DNA from: Pelagibaculum spongiae
GTDB taxonomy: Bacteria > Pseudomonadota > Gammaproteobacteria > Enterobacterales > Pelagibaculaceae
Direction: 5' to 3'
Assembly: GCF_003097315.1 (NCBI RefSeq)
Contig: NZ_QDDL01000001.1
Span: 620,001-684,000, forward strand
DNA: 64,000 nt
The position numbers and the translations under genes were made by a program. Positions 1 through 9,223 of the stretch are shown here, piece by piece; positions within the stretch are counted from its first letter, which is position 1, and every line of letters starts with the position of its first letter. The notes under the pieces are model-generated. The model did no database searches. It had not been told where the DNA came from and saw nothing but the letters and a program-made list of their open reading frames with translations.

Positions 1-2276
1 GTAATACTCCAAACATCGGATTGAATACCGAAGTCTTCAGCCAACATTTCAGCTGCCGCTTCAACTTCACGCAAGATCGTACCGCCACCCATCAACTGGA
101 CTTTAATACCCTTATCGCCAACAGACTTCAGCTTGTAGCCACCCTTGAGGATGCCTGCTTCTGTGCCTGCTTCTAGGGCAGGTTGTGTGTAGTTTTCATT
201 CATTGCGGTGATGTAGTAGAAGACGTTCTCTTGCTGGTTCATCATCCGATCGATACCGTCTTGAACGATCACTGCCATTTCATGTGCATAGCAAGGATCG
301 TAAGCAACACAGTTAGGAATCAAACCAGCCTGAATCATGCCGTGACCATCTTGGTGTTGCAGGCCTTCACCCGCTAGGGTAGTACGACCAGCCGTGGCAC
401 CAATCAGGAAGCCACGTGCGTTCATGTCACCAGCTGCCCAAGCCAGATCACCAATACGCTGGAATCCGAACATTGAGTAGTAGATGTAGAACGGCAGCAT
501 GGAAACGCCGTTAGTGCTGTAGGAAGTTGCAGCAGACAACCAGCTGGAGAATGCGCCAGCTTCGTTGATGCCTTCTTCTAAAATCTGACCTTGTTTATCT
601 TCCTTGTAGAACATCACCTGATCGGCATCTACTGGACGATATAACTGGCCTACCGATGAGTAGATACCCAGTTGACGGAACAGACCTTCCATACCAAAGG
701 TACGGGCTTCATCTGGCACAATCGGCACCAGACGATCTTTAAGGTTCTTATCTTTAGTCAGAATGTTCAGCATGCGAACAAATGCCATAGTCGTTGACAT
801 TTCGCGCTCGCCAGAGCCCTTAGTTAATGGGGCAAAAGCTTCTAATGCTGGCGCAGGCAACTTTTCTGCCGCCTGATTGCGGTGTGGTAAGTAACCACCC
901 AATTCTTGACGACGCTCCTGCAAATATTTCATTTCAGGGCTGTCATCAGCTGGACGGTAATAAGGAACACCTTCCAGTTGTGCATCAGTAATCGGGATAT
1001 CAAAACGATCGCGGAACTGACGAATATGTTCCTCGTTCATTTTCTTAGTTTGATGCGCCTTATTCAGTGCTTCACCCGCATCACCCATGCCGTAACCTTT
1101 GATGGTTTTAGCAAGGATTACGGTAGGCTGACCTTTATGGGCAACCGCTTCAGCATAAGCTGCATAAACCTTATGAGGATCGTGACCACCACGGTTCAGG
1201 CGCCATACGTCGTCGTCACTCATGCCGGCAACCATTTCTTTCAGCTCTGGAGACTTGCCGAAGAAATGCTCACGAACATAGGCACCGTCATGGGCTTTAT
1301 AAGTCTGGTAATCACCGTCTAGAACTTCTTCCATCCGCTTGAGCAACAAACCTTCGTTGTCGCGTGCCAGCAGTGGATCCCAGTGGCGACCCCAAATCAC
1401 TTTAACCGCATTCCAGCCAGCACCACGGAAGTTGCCTTCCAGCTCCTGGATGATCTTGCCGTTACCACGAACAGGGCCGTCAAGACGTTGCAGGTTACAG
1501 TTGATTACAAAGATCAGGTTATCTAGCTTCTCACGGCCTGCCAGTGCGATAGCGCCCTGTGATTCAGGCTCATCCATTTCACCGTCACCGCAGAAACACC
1601 AAACTTTACGAGAACCCGCTTTAATCAGACCACGGTCTTCCATGTACTTCAGGAAACGTGCCTGATAGATCGCCTGGATTGGACCCAGACCCATGGAAAC
1701 GGTGGAGAACTGCCAGTAATCAGGCATCAGTCGAGGATGCGGATAAGAAGAAAGACCTTTCTTACCATTGGCTTCCTGACGGAATAACTCCAAATCATCT
1801 TCGCCCAAGCGGCCTTCTAGGAAGGAGCGAGCGTAAATGCCAGGTGCACAGTGACCTTGGATATAAACCAGGTCAGCACCATCTTTGGCCTCAGGGCCTT
1901 TCCAGAAATGGTTGAAACCTATGTCATATAAAGTCGCCGAAGAAGCAAAGCTGGATAAGTGCCCACCAAGTTCTGTGGTTTTCTGATTGGCACGAATAAC
2001 CATAGCCATGGCATTCCAACGAATCAGAGAACGTATCCGGCGCTCCATCGAAGCATCACCCGGTAAAGGAGTTTGCTTGTTGGTTGGGATCGTATTGATG
2101 TAAGCGGTGGTCGCTTTGTAAGGTAAATAAGCGCCGCTTCGACGGGCTTTATCGATCAATTCTTCTAGAAGATAATGGGCGCGTTCTGGTCCATCTTTCT
2201 CAAGAACTGATTGTAGGGACTCAATCCATTCGCGGGTTTCTTCTGGATCAAGATCAAATTTATCTAGTTCAGCCAT
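1..2276 (-). CDS. aceE: Pyruvate dehydrogenase E1 component (partial, 3' end outside window)
   Basis: Thiamine-diphosphate E1 subunit of the pyruvate dehydrogenase complex, which decarboxylates pyruvate and passes the acetyl group to the E2 lipoyl domain. The start at 2276 gives MAELDKFDLDPEETREWIES, the typical homodimeric (AceE-type) N-terminus, and about 758 codons are open to the left edge, where AAEMLAEDFG matches the conserved C-terminal half. The family is near 885 aa, so roughly 125 residues lie outside the window. aceF would be expected further left. The homodimeric form is usual in gammaproteobacteria. I read the first and last codons directly and did not check every internal codon. 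Confidence 0.96.
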   Translation of the reverse strand, partial: MAELDKFDLDPEETREWIESLQSVLEKDGPERAHYLLEELIDKARRSGAYLPYKATTAYINTIPTNKQTPLPGDASMERRIRSLIRWNAMAMVIRANQKTTELGGHLSSFASSATLYDIGFNHFWKGPEAKDGADLVYIQGHCAPGIYARSFLEGRLGEDDLELFRQEANGKKGLSSYPHPRLMPDYWQFSTVSMGLGPIQAIYQARFLKYMEDRGLIKAGSRKVWCFCGDGEMDEPESQGAIALAGREKLDNLIFVINCNLQRLDGPVRGNGKIIQELEGNFRGAGWNAVKVIWGRHWDPLLARDNEGLLLKRMEEVLDGDYQTYKAHDGAYVREHFFGKSPELKEMVAGMSDDDVWRLNRGGHDPHKVYAAYAEAVAHKGQPTVILAKTIKGYGMGDAGEALNKAHQTKKMNEEHIRQFRDRFDIPITDAQLEGVPYYRPADDSPEMKYLQERRQELGGYLPHRNQAAEKLPAPALEAFAPLTKGSGEREMSTTMAFVRMLNILTKDKNLKDRLVPIVPDEARTFGMEGLFRQLGIYSSVGQLYRPVDADQVMFYKEDKQGQILEEGINEAGAFSSWLSAATSYSTNGVSMLPFYIYYSMFGFQRIGDLAWAAGDMNARGFLIGATAGRTTLAGEGLQHQDGHGMIQAGLIPNCVAYDPCYAHEMAVIVQDGIDRMMNQQENVFYYITAMNENYTQPALEAGTEAGILKGGYKLKSVGDKGIKVQLMGGGTILREVEAAAEMLAEDFGIQSDVWSI

Positions 2277-2436
2277 AGGCTCCTCGGTCCTGATTTTATT
2301 TACTGTTGGCTTGTGGCCAAACTCTGCTACCGGCTCCAGGTCAACCCTAGTCTAGTCGACCAGAGCAGATAGAGATTTCGTGGTGCGAAATCAGCCTTGG
2401 AAATCAGAATCGAATACAGGTAGCAGCTGCTAGTTA

Positions 2437-3033
2437 TTAACGGGATGCATGAAATGCCAACCGTGAAAACGGTTTTTCTCCCTTGTCCTGAATCAATATA
2501 CGGCTCAGACTTGCGAAGGGTACTTCGATCCGATAAATGGCATGTAACGGCATCTGGAGCACATTCGCTAGCAAAATACGAATCAACGCTCCGTGACCCA
2601 CTAACAAAATGTGTTGTCCATTGTAGTTATTCAGCAAATTTGCCCATACATTCAAAATACGTTGATTAAATTCAACTATCCCTTCCGATTGATCTGGGGC
2701 ATACCTCAAAGGGTCTAACCAATACTCAGCTAAACGTTTTTCACCGATTTCTTCTGGTGACTTTCCATCCCAAACCCCAAAGCTAATTTCTTTTAATTCC
2801 GGGATAATTTGGTATGACAAATTGGCTTTGTCAGCTAATTTTTCAGCAAATTGACTACAACGAATTAATGGAGAACAAACAATATGCTGCCAGGGAGGAT
2901 TTTCAAGATACTGATCAACGGTTGACCACATTTGCTGCCAACCAACTTTACTTAGTGGATCATCAATTGCACCGCGCAATTTACGGCCACCTTCAGGTAG
3001 CCCGTGGCGCAACAGATCAATCGTGGTCAACAT
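2437..3033 (-). CDS. Histidine phosphatase family protein (alpha-ribazole phosphatase-like)
   Basis: About 198 aa, phosphoglycerate-mutase fold. The catalytic RHG motif is in LLRHGLPEGG near residue 10, the arginine of SPLIRC near residue 60, and the second histidine in LVGHGALI about two thirds along. The opening resembles CobC-type alpha-ribazole phosphatases (B12 nucleotide-loop assembly), but this family is not substrate-specific by sequence, so no symbol is given. The start is placed at the ATG at 3033; a longer frame reaches 3126 but would sit deep inside ampD. It overlaps the 3' end of ampD by 17 bp, so the two are probably co-transcribed. Confidence 0.85.
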   Translation of the reverse strand: MLTTIDLLRHGLPEGGRKLRGAIDDPLSKVGWQQMWSTVDQYLENPPWQHIVCSPLIRCSQFAEKLADKANLSYQIIPELKEISFGVWDGKSPEEIGEKRLAEYWLDPLRYAPDQSEGIVEFNQRILNVWANLLNNYNGQHILLVGHGALIRILLANVLQMPLHAIYRIEVPFASLSRILIQDKGEKPFSRLAFHASR

Positions 3034-3586
3034 CCTCAGACTCCAGCATTCGCATATATCTTTCCCAATCAAAGAATTGACCGGGATCGGTTTTGCGAAC
3101 GGGAGCAATATCACTGTGACCAACAATGCGCTCAGGGTTTATCGCCGGATAGTGATCCAGCAAACACTTTGTTACTCGTGAAAGCGAACGATATTGAGCA
3201 TCGGTATAGGTTTCAGTTTCAGTTCCTTCCAACTCAATACCGATTGAAAAATCATTGCAGCGCTGACGACCATTAAATTCACTTTTACCTGCATGCCAAG
3301 CCATCAGATGAAACGGTACATATTGTTCAACCGAACCATCTCGACTAATCACCAGATGGCTAGAGACTTCCAAACCACGTAATTGCTCAAAATACTCATG
3401 AGCATCACAATCTAACTGACCCATAAACAAGTCATGAATTTCTCTGCCACCGAACTGCCCTGGCGGCAAGCTGATGCAATGAATTACTAATAAAGAAATA
3501 TCATTTGGATCTGGACGCTCACTGAAATGAGCGCTGGCAAATTGACATGCCAAAGAGAGCAATCCTGTCTCGTTTGAAATTTCCAT
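3017..3586 (-). CDS. ampD: 1,6-anhydro-N-acetylmuramyl-L-alanine amidase AmpD
   Basis: Cytoplasmic zinc amidase that removes the peptide from anhydro-muropeptides during cell-wall recycling; its loss commonly derepresses AmpC beta-lactamase. 189 aa from ATG 3586. Visible amidase-2 features are the zinc histidine in LLVIHCISLP, SSHLVISRDG, AWHAG, and the C-terminal RIVGHSDIAP...KTDPG with the second histidine and the aspartate. Neighbours DUF1631 and nadC give the Pseudomonas-like ampD context. The ATG sits directly after the T-run of the upstream gene's terminator hairpin, leaving no visible Shine-Dalgarno; an in-frame TTG at 3658 is the alternative start. Confidence 0.93.
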   Translation of the reverse strand: MEISNETGLLSLACQFASAHFSERPDPNDISLLVIHCISLPPGQFGGREIHDLFMGQLDCDAHEYFEQLRGLEVSSHLVISRDGSVEQYVPFHLMAWHAGKSEFNGRQRCNDFSIGIELEGTETETYTDAQYRSLSRVTKCLLDHYPAINPERIVGHSDIAPVRKTDPGQFFDWERYMRMLESEDVDHD

Positions 3587-3587
3587 T

Positions 3588-3617
3588 AAAAAAGGCTGTT
3601 CAGTAAAAACAGCCTTT
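3588..3617 (-). terminator. Intrinsic terminator of the DUF1631 gene, abutting the ampD start
   Basis: On the minus strand AAAGGCTGTT pairs perfectly with AACAGCCTTT (10 bp, 7-nt loop) and is followed by T6. The ampD ATG follows one base after the T-run. Confidence 0.75.
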
Positions 3618-3658
3618 AGTATAACGAGCTCAGTTAATAAAAATAACCTAACAAACAA

Positions 3659-5935
3659 TTAACCTATTTTTTCACCCACTTCCCGCAAATTAACAATCAC
3701 CGCTTCTAGCGCACGGTCAAACATTGCCGCGTCATCTAATAACCTTAACTGCTGAGCCTGTAGCGCTTGAGCTAGCTCATCACGATTGTTGTCTCGCACT
3801 TTCATACCATTACGATCGACAAAAATATAACGGCCACTACTACCAATAACTGCCGCTAATTTACAACGAAGTTTATTATCTTGATCTTGCCATTCAAACC
3901 ATTGGCCACGGCAAAAGCTATCCACCATCGATAACCAAGAACTCATATCCGGCTCAACCGGCGCATTACTCACAGCTTGTTCGGCACCTTGCGCTGATGA
4001 CGTAGCAATAAATTGCTCCATTGGTGCTGGTTCAGTTAACAACGCCTGGGAAGACTGATCTTCAACCTGCTCATCCAAATCAGCCTGCGGTATTACATCT
4101 GCAGCCAAACCAGTAGTTTCGTCGGCTGGTTGGTAAAGCGCTTCATTTGCAGAGCATGCTTGCTGAGGAATTTGCAATGGCTGTTGAATTTGTTTTAACA
4201 ACCGACGCACTTCTGGCTCATCTAAGCCATTGCGCATAAAACCTTGTTTTAACGCTTCCGCCAGTCGCCCTAGTTCACCTGCATTAATTGGCAAGCCTTT
4301 ACCAAGCCCAGATAAAAGCGCTGCTTCTTGACAATTTTTATCCCAAATACCGCCCGGATCATCGCCATGCTTTAACCAATCAATTTTTAAAACCTGCTGC
4401 CAGTGATGTAATAACTTGGCTACTGGCTCAGCCAAAGCACCACTTAATAATGGCTTTAATATCTTGTCATTTTTTTCAACAGCTTGCTGATTTCGAGCCT
4501 TACCTTCTTCCGCTTCGCGGATTCTTTTTTCTAACAGCTCAGTCCGGCGCTGGTCATTTTGCAAATAATCAGTTAACTCAAGCTCTGCCAATTCGAAAAC
4601 ACCGGCATCTTGCTGATAGCGCTGTAAAATATTATCTACCTGCTTGGTCATAAAAGACAATAAACGCTTACCACGCTCATCGTCATGCCACCCCACACCA
4701 GCGTGCGCCATGGTGTTAATTAACTTTTTCGAAACATGTCCGTGCTGACTGAAAAAACCCGGATCAGCGATCACTGCTTTAACCACCGGAATTTGTAAAC
4801 GACTCACTTGGGATTTAATTGGATCGGGTAGCAAACTGTCAGAAAGAATAAATTCAAACATCATGCTAATCAGATCAATCGCATCTGATTCAAATCGTCC
4901 AATATTTGCTGAAGGCATATTATTGGCGATCTGATTTTGAATCACTTCTTTTAATTGGCTTGGTTGAACTGCAATCATTTGCTGGCTAGTTTGCAATCCA
5001 GTCAGCTCATTAAGCAACATATCGCGTGGAATAATCTGCGCCTGTTGCGGCGGCATTGGCTCATTAACACCTTGGCCTTGCCGATAGCTCGCCATCAACT
5101 GCTGAACCGCAGGCATGATGTTGTGTTGCCCTTGCTGCATAACAGGTTGCATATTTTGCTGCGGTGGCATTTCACCACCAATAATGGCTTGTTCTGCAAG
5201 TTCGGGTAACGGCTGGCCAGCAGAATTAACTGTATTCTGAACTGAAGCTTGAACTGCAGCATTACGCCTCTGCCAAGCTTCTTTGCGCATGCTATCAATC
5301 GTCAAATCTGGCAATACACCTGCTTGCTCTAACCACTGGTTAAGCCAGTGATAAAATTCTGGCAATTGCAGCATCACATGCTTTTCAAACAACTTGTAAA
5401 GAACAATTCGAGCTTTAATTGGCAGTTCAAGTATTCGACTGGATTCAAAAAAAGCTTCGGCAATCACTTTGGGAGATAGCGAACGACAATCATCAGGGGA
5501 ACAACTACATAACCAGGCAGTACGTTGGTCAAGCACCGTCATTGAATTGGTAGATATTTTAACAACTCGCTCGACCATTCCAGTCAGCGCCAATTGTTCT
5601 TCCATTTCATCTTCTTTAACCAAGCTCAAACTATCTAGCTCAGCAGCCACTTCAGTTTCCGAAACCTGAGGCTCACGCGTCATCAAATGAAAATACTGAT
5701 CAACTTCCTGATTAAAACGGGTATGCAGACCTTTGCGGCGAATCCGAATTTCTCGCATCGCATCGAAGTAAATCGTTTGGTCGCCAGCAACAGCTCGATC
5801 AGCCAATTCAAACAAAGCATCATCCACTTGATCCAACATGTGAACCAGCAAACCAGATAATTTCTGGCCGACCGGGTCTTTCATCCGGTCAATAACTGCT
5901 CTTCCTCTGGCATTACCGAGAGAGGAATCGTTCAT
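3659..5935 (-). CDS. DUF1631 family protein
   Basis: 758 aa, no signal peptide or membrane segments. Largely helical and rich in Gln and Glu, with a low-complexity Gln/Pro stretch around residues 250-310 and a second acidic linker around residues 600-650. I recognise it as DUF1631 from the overall sequence and from its position between ampD and nadC, as in pseudomonads. The last ~110 residues (LSMVDSFCRGQWFEWQD..., then RYIFVDRNGMKV) form a compact domain of the kind seen in PilZ-related proteins, which is an inference. The start at 5935 has a strong GAGGAG ribosome site; the frame is open further upstream. Molecular role unknown. Confidence 0.85.
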   Translation of the reverse strand: MNDSSLGNARGRAVIDRMKDPVGQKLSGLLVHMLDQVDDALFELADRAVAGDQTIYFDAMREIRIRRKGLHTRFNQEVDQYFHLMTREPQVSETEVAAELDSLSLVKEDEMEEQLALTGMVERVVKISTNSMTVLDQRTAWLCSCSPDDCRSLSPKVIAEAFFESSRILELPIKARIVLYKLFEKHVMLQLPEFYHWLNQWLEQAGVLPDLTIDSMRKEAWQRRNAAVQASVQNTVNSAGQPLPELAEQAIIGGEMPPQQNMQPVMQQGQHNIMPAVQQLMASYRQGQGVNEPMPPQQAQIIPRDMLLNELTGLQTSQQMIAVQPSQLKEVIQNQIANNMPSANIGRFESDAIDLISMMFEFILSDSLLPDPIKSQVSRLQIPVVKAVIADPGFFSQHGHVSKKLINTMAHAGVGWHDDERGKRLLSFMTKQVDNILQRYQQDAGVFELAELELTDYLQNDQRRTELLEKRIREAEEGKARNQQAVEKNDKILKPLLSGALAEPVAKLLHHWQQVLKIDWLKHGDDPGGIWDKNCQEAALLSGLGKGLPINAGELGRLAEALKQGFMRNGLDEPEVRRLLKQIQQPLQIPQQACSANEALYQPADETTGLAADVIPQADLDEQVEDQSSQALLTEPAPMEQFIATSSAQGAEQAVSNAPVEPDMSSWLSMVDSFCRGQWFEWQDQDNKLRCKLAAVIGSSGRYIFVDRNGMKVRDNNRDELAQALQAQQLRLLDDAAMFDRALEAVIVNLREVGEKIG

Positions 5936-6312
5936 AGGATGACGCTCCTCTATATGGCGGGCTTTAACCACTTCTAACCCCTGTTACGGTGCATAATTAC
6001 AACTTCCTGAGCATGATACTATCAGCGGTATTGGTTACCAAACGGGACACAGCTCTCACTTTCTCCGCGGTTAACTACGGCCAGGCGAATTTGATTCAAT
6101 AACCTGATCTACAGCACTTTGGGGAAATTACACTTGCAAGATGCGCCAAACCTGCTTGTAAAAGTCCATTGAACACAGAAAAACCTTTTGTTTTATACGG
6201 ATAAGATTTTTAATCAGTTGCTTAACGAGTTCTTTGGTGACTCTTGTAGTTTCAGGTCTTAGAATATCGCCATCTCTGACCCTGATGCGCTTTCGCTGTA
6301 TTGGTAGTAATC
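5936..6312. other. Divergent intergenic region, DUF1631 / nadC
   Basis: 377 bp between divergently transcribed genes, so promoters for both must lie here. No open frame of note. I see no confident operator or RNA element. Confidence 0.5.
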
Positions 6313-7185
6313 ATGAATCGACCTGACTATCTGACCCAAGACCTGATTGATCGAGACTGCCGACTGGCATTAAAAGAAGATCTCGGCCAATCCGCCCATA
6401 AAAAGCTCGACCCGTCTGCCGACATCACCGCACAATTAATTGACCAAAACACCCAATGTACCGCACGTGTATTATGCCGCGACAATGCGGTTATTAGTGG
6501 TATCGATTGGGTCGAAAGCTGCTTACAACAAGTCGATCCAACACTTTCAATTGAATGGCTGGTAAAAGATGGCGACCAGGTATCTGCCGACTCAGTGCTG
6601 TGCAATATTAGCGGCCCAGCTCGGGCACTATTGACTGCTGAAAGACCTGCATTGAATTTCTTGCAAACCTTGTCCGCAACGGCAACTGCGACCGCAGCTT
6701 ATGCCAAAGCGATTGCCCACACATCTTGTCGCTTACTCGATACCCGAAAAACTTTACCCGGCATGCGGCTCGCTCAAAAATATGCCGTTTTATGCGGTCA
6801 GGGTAAAAACCATCGGATTGGTTTATGGGATGCTTTTTTAATTAAAGAGAATCATATTATGGCCTGTGGCGGTATTGCCCAAGCAATTGAAAAAGCCAAA
6901 GAGATCGCACCAGGCAAACCCGTTGAAGTTGAAACAGAGAACCTTGATGAACTGCAACAAGCGCTAAATGCCGGCGCCGATATCATTATGCTGGATAACT
7001 ACTCTCTGGATGATATGCGCAGCGCAGTTTCAATCAATGCAGGTAAAGCCAAGCTAGAAGCTTCGGGTAATGTTGATTTATTGACCATTGCTTCTATTGC
7101 AGAAACCGGCGTTGATTTTATTTCAGTTGGCGCGATTACCAAACACGTAACAGCAATCGATTTATCGTTACGGGTTCAGCACTAA
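6313..7185 (+). CDS. nadC: Nicotinate-nucleotide diphosphorylase (carboxylating)
   Basis: Quinolinate phosphoribosyltransferase: quinolinate plus PRPP gives nicotinate mononucleotide, CO2 and PPi, the last step of de novo NAD precursor synthesis. 290 aa, usual family length. Conserved features are [16 protein letters not shown], the PRPP/quinolinate segment [10 protein letters not shown] and [20 protein letters not shown], and the barrel strands [17 protein letters not shown] and [10 protein letters not shown]. The start is taken at ATG 6313 ([10 protein letters not shown]); an upstream in-frame TTG at 6301 is possible. It appears monocistronic, followed at once by a strong terminator. Confidence 0.96.
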   Translation: MNRPDYLTQDLIDRDCRLALKEDLGQSAHKKLDPSADITAQLIDQNTQCTARVLCRDNAVISGIDWVESCLQQVDPTLSIEWLVKDGDQVSADSVLCNISGPARALLTAERPALNFLQTLSATATATAAYAKAIAHTSCRLLDTRKTLPGMRLAQKYAVLCGQGKNHRIGLWDAFLIKENHIMACGGIAQAIEKAKEIAPGKPVEVETENLDELQQALNAGADIIMLDNYSLDDMRSAVSINAGKAKLEASGNVDLLTIASIAETGVDFISVGAITKHVTAIDLSLRVQH

Positions 7186-7204
7186 AATTCTCTTGTTATA
7201 AATT

Positions 7205-7236
7205 AAAAATGCCAGGAATTAACCTGGCATTTTTTT
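7205..7236 (+). terminator. Intrinsic terminator of nadC
   Basis: ATGCCAGG / CCTGGCAT stem with a 6-nt loop, A-rich 5' flank and T7 tail, starting 20 bp after the nadC stop. Confidence 0.9.
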
Positions 7237-7239
7237 CTA

Positions 7240-7511
7240 CGAAATAGCACCCATCGAATATTGTTTATCACAAAAACACGGCATCGAAACAATATCTTTT
7301 GAGTCACGCTACAATAAACACTGCATGGTTTATTCTGCCCGAATAGTTTCAGAACAGTAAGCGGCATAAAAGTTGATATTCGCTATTTTTGTTCGTGCTT
7401 CGATAGCTTGTGACCTACCGAATTCCGTTAAAGGCGAATCCAGCAGTCCCTGAAAAAACCCTCGTGCATTTAAATCAGTTTCACCATGGCGAAAATATAT
7501 AAGGCCGTCAT
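7240..7511 (-). pseudogene. Decayed histidine phosphatase remnant
   Basis: No long ORF exists here, but the minus strand reads LIYFRHGETDLNARGFF then QGLLDSPLTEFGRSQAIEAR, the N-terminal half of a phosphoglycerate-mutase-type phosphatase with its RHG catalytic motif. ATG 7511, overlapping the stop of the upstream GNAT gene, gives MTALYIF and needs a one-base frameshift to enter the RHG frame. After SETIRAE there is an in-frame TAA (7330-7332), then TMQCLL, another stop, then RDSKDIVSMP, which still looks phosphatase-like. Homology fades at about 7240, next to the nadC terminator. It is a dead gene formerly downstream of the GNAT gene. The left boundary is approximate. Confidence 0.75.
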
Positions 7512-7513
7512 TA

Positions 7514-7963
7514 CTATTCTGAATCGATTGTCTGCAAGCATTTAGTAAATTTGAGTTTTATTTCATCGGGTTTATCACAAATCATCCCGACAATTTTCAT
7601 TCCTGTTTTTAAATTAATCAGCTGCATTGGAAAATTATCATTACTGGTTATGGTTTCAATAAAATGAATACCATTCCCCTGGCAATGTGCATGCTGAGCT
7701 AGTTGCAGTTCAAGGCCTATTCCTTTGCTTCGATAGTCAGGGTGTACCGCACCAACCCAACTCTCAAAAATTCCTGGTCGCGTGACATAACCAATCGATG
7801 TAGCAACAAGCATGTCACCTTGATACGCCATGCAAAACAGAACATCTCTTCCACATAAAATATAGTCAAACACCCGCTGGCTATAGCCACCACAGAGGTC
7901 AAACAACTGCTCGATTTGTGTTTCTATCTCATCAGTTAACTCTGTAAATAGCTTGATATTCAT
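7514..7963 (-). CDS. GNAT family N-acetyltransferase
   Basis: 149 aa acyl-CoA-dependent acetyltransferase of unknown substrate. The acetyl-CoA binding motif A is clear as VHPDYRSKGIGLELQ (R-x-x-G-x-G/A pattern) near residues 93-107, preceded by the beta-strand VGAV and followed by a C-terminal strand pair with TITSNDNFPMQL. Starts with ATG at 7963. A phosphatase pseudogene follows directly on the same strand, so the two once formed a small operon. Confidence 0.88.
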   Translation of the reverse strand: MNIKLFTELTDEIETQIEQLFDLCGGYSQRVFDYILCGRDVLFCMAYQGDMLVATSIGYVTRPGIFESWVGAVHPDYRSKGIGLELQLAQHAHCQGNGIHFIETITSNDNFPMQLINLKTGMKIVGMICDKPDEIKLKFTKCLQTIDSE

Positions 7964-8034
7964 AGATAACGATCTAGGTTTTTATTGCGGGATTTGCAGC
8001 ATACATCAAGCTTGCCAACCAGTAAATGCTAGCA

Positions 8035-8062
8035 ATAAAAAAGGCCAGCAGTTGCTGGCCTT
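8035..8062 (-). terminator. Terminator of the YceI-b561-YceI operon
   Basis: AAGGCCAGCA / TGCTGGCCTT perfect 10-bp stem with a 2-nt apparent loop, followed on the minus strand by a T6 run. Lies about 50 bp past the last operon stop. Confidence 0.88.
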
Positions 8063-8113
8063 GCGCACTTATCCTAGAAGACAAAGAGTTCAGAAACTAT
8101 TCGCTATCAAATA

Positions 8114-8656
8114 CTAACTGTCGAACTGAAACTGAATTTTTATTTGATTGCCAATGGTTGAAGTATCAGTCCATTCTCCCGTACCAACATTAAAATCCAG
8201 TCGATTCAAACGTGCTTCACCTTGGTAATGATAACCAGTGGATGTTTTACTAATTTGCAATGGAAAACTAATCGGCTTAATTAGGCCTTTTAGCTCGATA
8301 GTGCCGTTAAATTGATATTGCTGTTGTACAGTAGTTGCCGCTAAAGAACCTTTTACAATCGCTGTAGCAAAACTCGAAGCAGCAAACCATTCAGAGCCAA
8401 CCGCCAATTCATCTCGCTCAGCATCACCACTAAAAAAGCTGGCAGTATTCACTTGCAACTCCAGTAGTGCTGCTTGAGGTTTTGCTGCATCAAAAGTGAA
8501 ATTCTTATTGAACTTAGAAAATCCACCCTGAAAATCTTCACCCATTAGACTCGCGGTAAAGGTAAGTTTTTCAACTGCTAACAGCGAAGTTGACGCCATA
8601 CCTGATAATGTCAATGCTAATGCAGAGTAACCCACTGCTTTTTTGAAAACATTCAT
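8114..8656 (-). CDS. YceI family periplasmic protein (second copy)
   Basis: 180 aa. A signal peptide of about 27 residues (MNVFKKAVGYSALALTLSGM... ending ...LLAVE) is followed by a YceI/lipocalin-like beta-barrel. YceI proteins bind polyprenyl or isoprenoid lipids in a long barrel; the ligand here is unknown. It lacks the tidy family opening seen in its neighbour and has diverged from it. Last gene of a three-gene operon, 18 bp after the cytochrome b561 gene. GGAGTAG precedes the start. Confidence 0.85.
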   Translation of the reverse strand: MNVFKKAVGYSALALTLSGMASTSLLAVEKLTFTASLMGEDFQGGFSKFNKNFTFDAAKPQAALLELQVNTASFFSGDAERDELAVGSEWFAASSFATAIVKGSLAATTVQQQYQFNGTIELKGLIKPISFPLQISKTSTGYHYQGEARLNRLDFNVGTGEWTDTSTIGNQIKIQFQFDS

Positions 8657-8674
8657 TGATTACTACTCCAACAG

Positions 8675-9217
8675 CTAATCTTTTAGCATTCGCTTTAATA
8701 CTTCATCTTTCACTACAAAGTGGTGATAGAGCGCAGCACCGACATGAGCAACTAATACCGCAATAAATGCCCAGCTTGCAAACTCATGTACAACATGGCC
8801 GATATCTTGCAGCTGCTTATTCTTTTCAAATAATAATGGAAATTTGGCCAATCCAAAATAGCTGACTGGATAGCCAGCTGCAGTTGACATCACCCAACCA
8901 CTAATCGGCATTGCCAACATAAACCCATAAAGACTCCAATGAGCTGCTTCAGCTGCTCTTTGCTGCCATTTCGGCTGACCTGGTGGCGCCTTCACTGATG
9001 GGTTAGACAACTTCCAAATTAAGCGAATCAACACCAGAGCAAACACCGTAACGCCCAATGCTTTGTGCAGGTTAATTTGCTTTAACTTTTCCAAGCCCAA
9101 CGGTAAGTCATGCATGGTCAGCCCTAAATAGAGCATCCAAAAAACAAATAGCGCGATGAGCCAGTGTAATACTCTGGAAAGCAGGCCATAACCTGCTGCA
9201 TGATTTCGCCAGTTCAT
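8675..9217 (-). CDS. Cytochrome b561 (YceJ-type)
   Basis: 180 aa inner-membrane di-heme cytochrome b with four transmembrane helices. Conserved histidines are visible in LLSRVLHWLIALFVFW (helix 1), QINLHKALGVTVF (helix 2) and GHVVHEFASWAFIAVLVAHV with ALYHHFV (helix 4). Such proteins pass electrons between quinol and periplasmic acceptors. It is sandwiched between two YceI genes with 6- and 18-bp gaps, the classic yceJ-yceI pairing with an additional yceI. Confidence 0.93.
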   Translation of the reverse strand: MNWRNHAAGYGLLSRVLHWLIALFVFWMLYLGLTMHDLPLGLEKLKQINLHKALGVTVFALVLIRLIWKLSNPSVKAPPGQPKWQQRAAEAAHWSLYGFMLAMPISGWVMSTAAGYPVSYFGLAKFPLLFEKNKQLQDIGHVVHEFASWAFIAVLVAHVGAALYHHFVVKDEVLKRMLKD

Positions 9218-9223
9218 ATTAAT

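Noticed and set aside
906-1915. Several plus-strand ORFs opposite aceE
   Set aside because: Antisense shadows of a strongly conserved gene; no ribosome sites or families.
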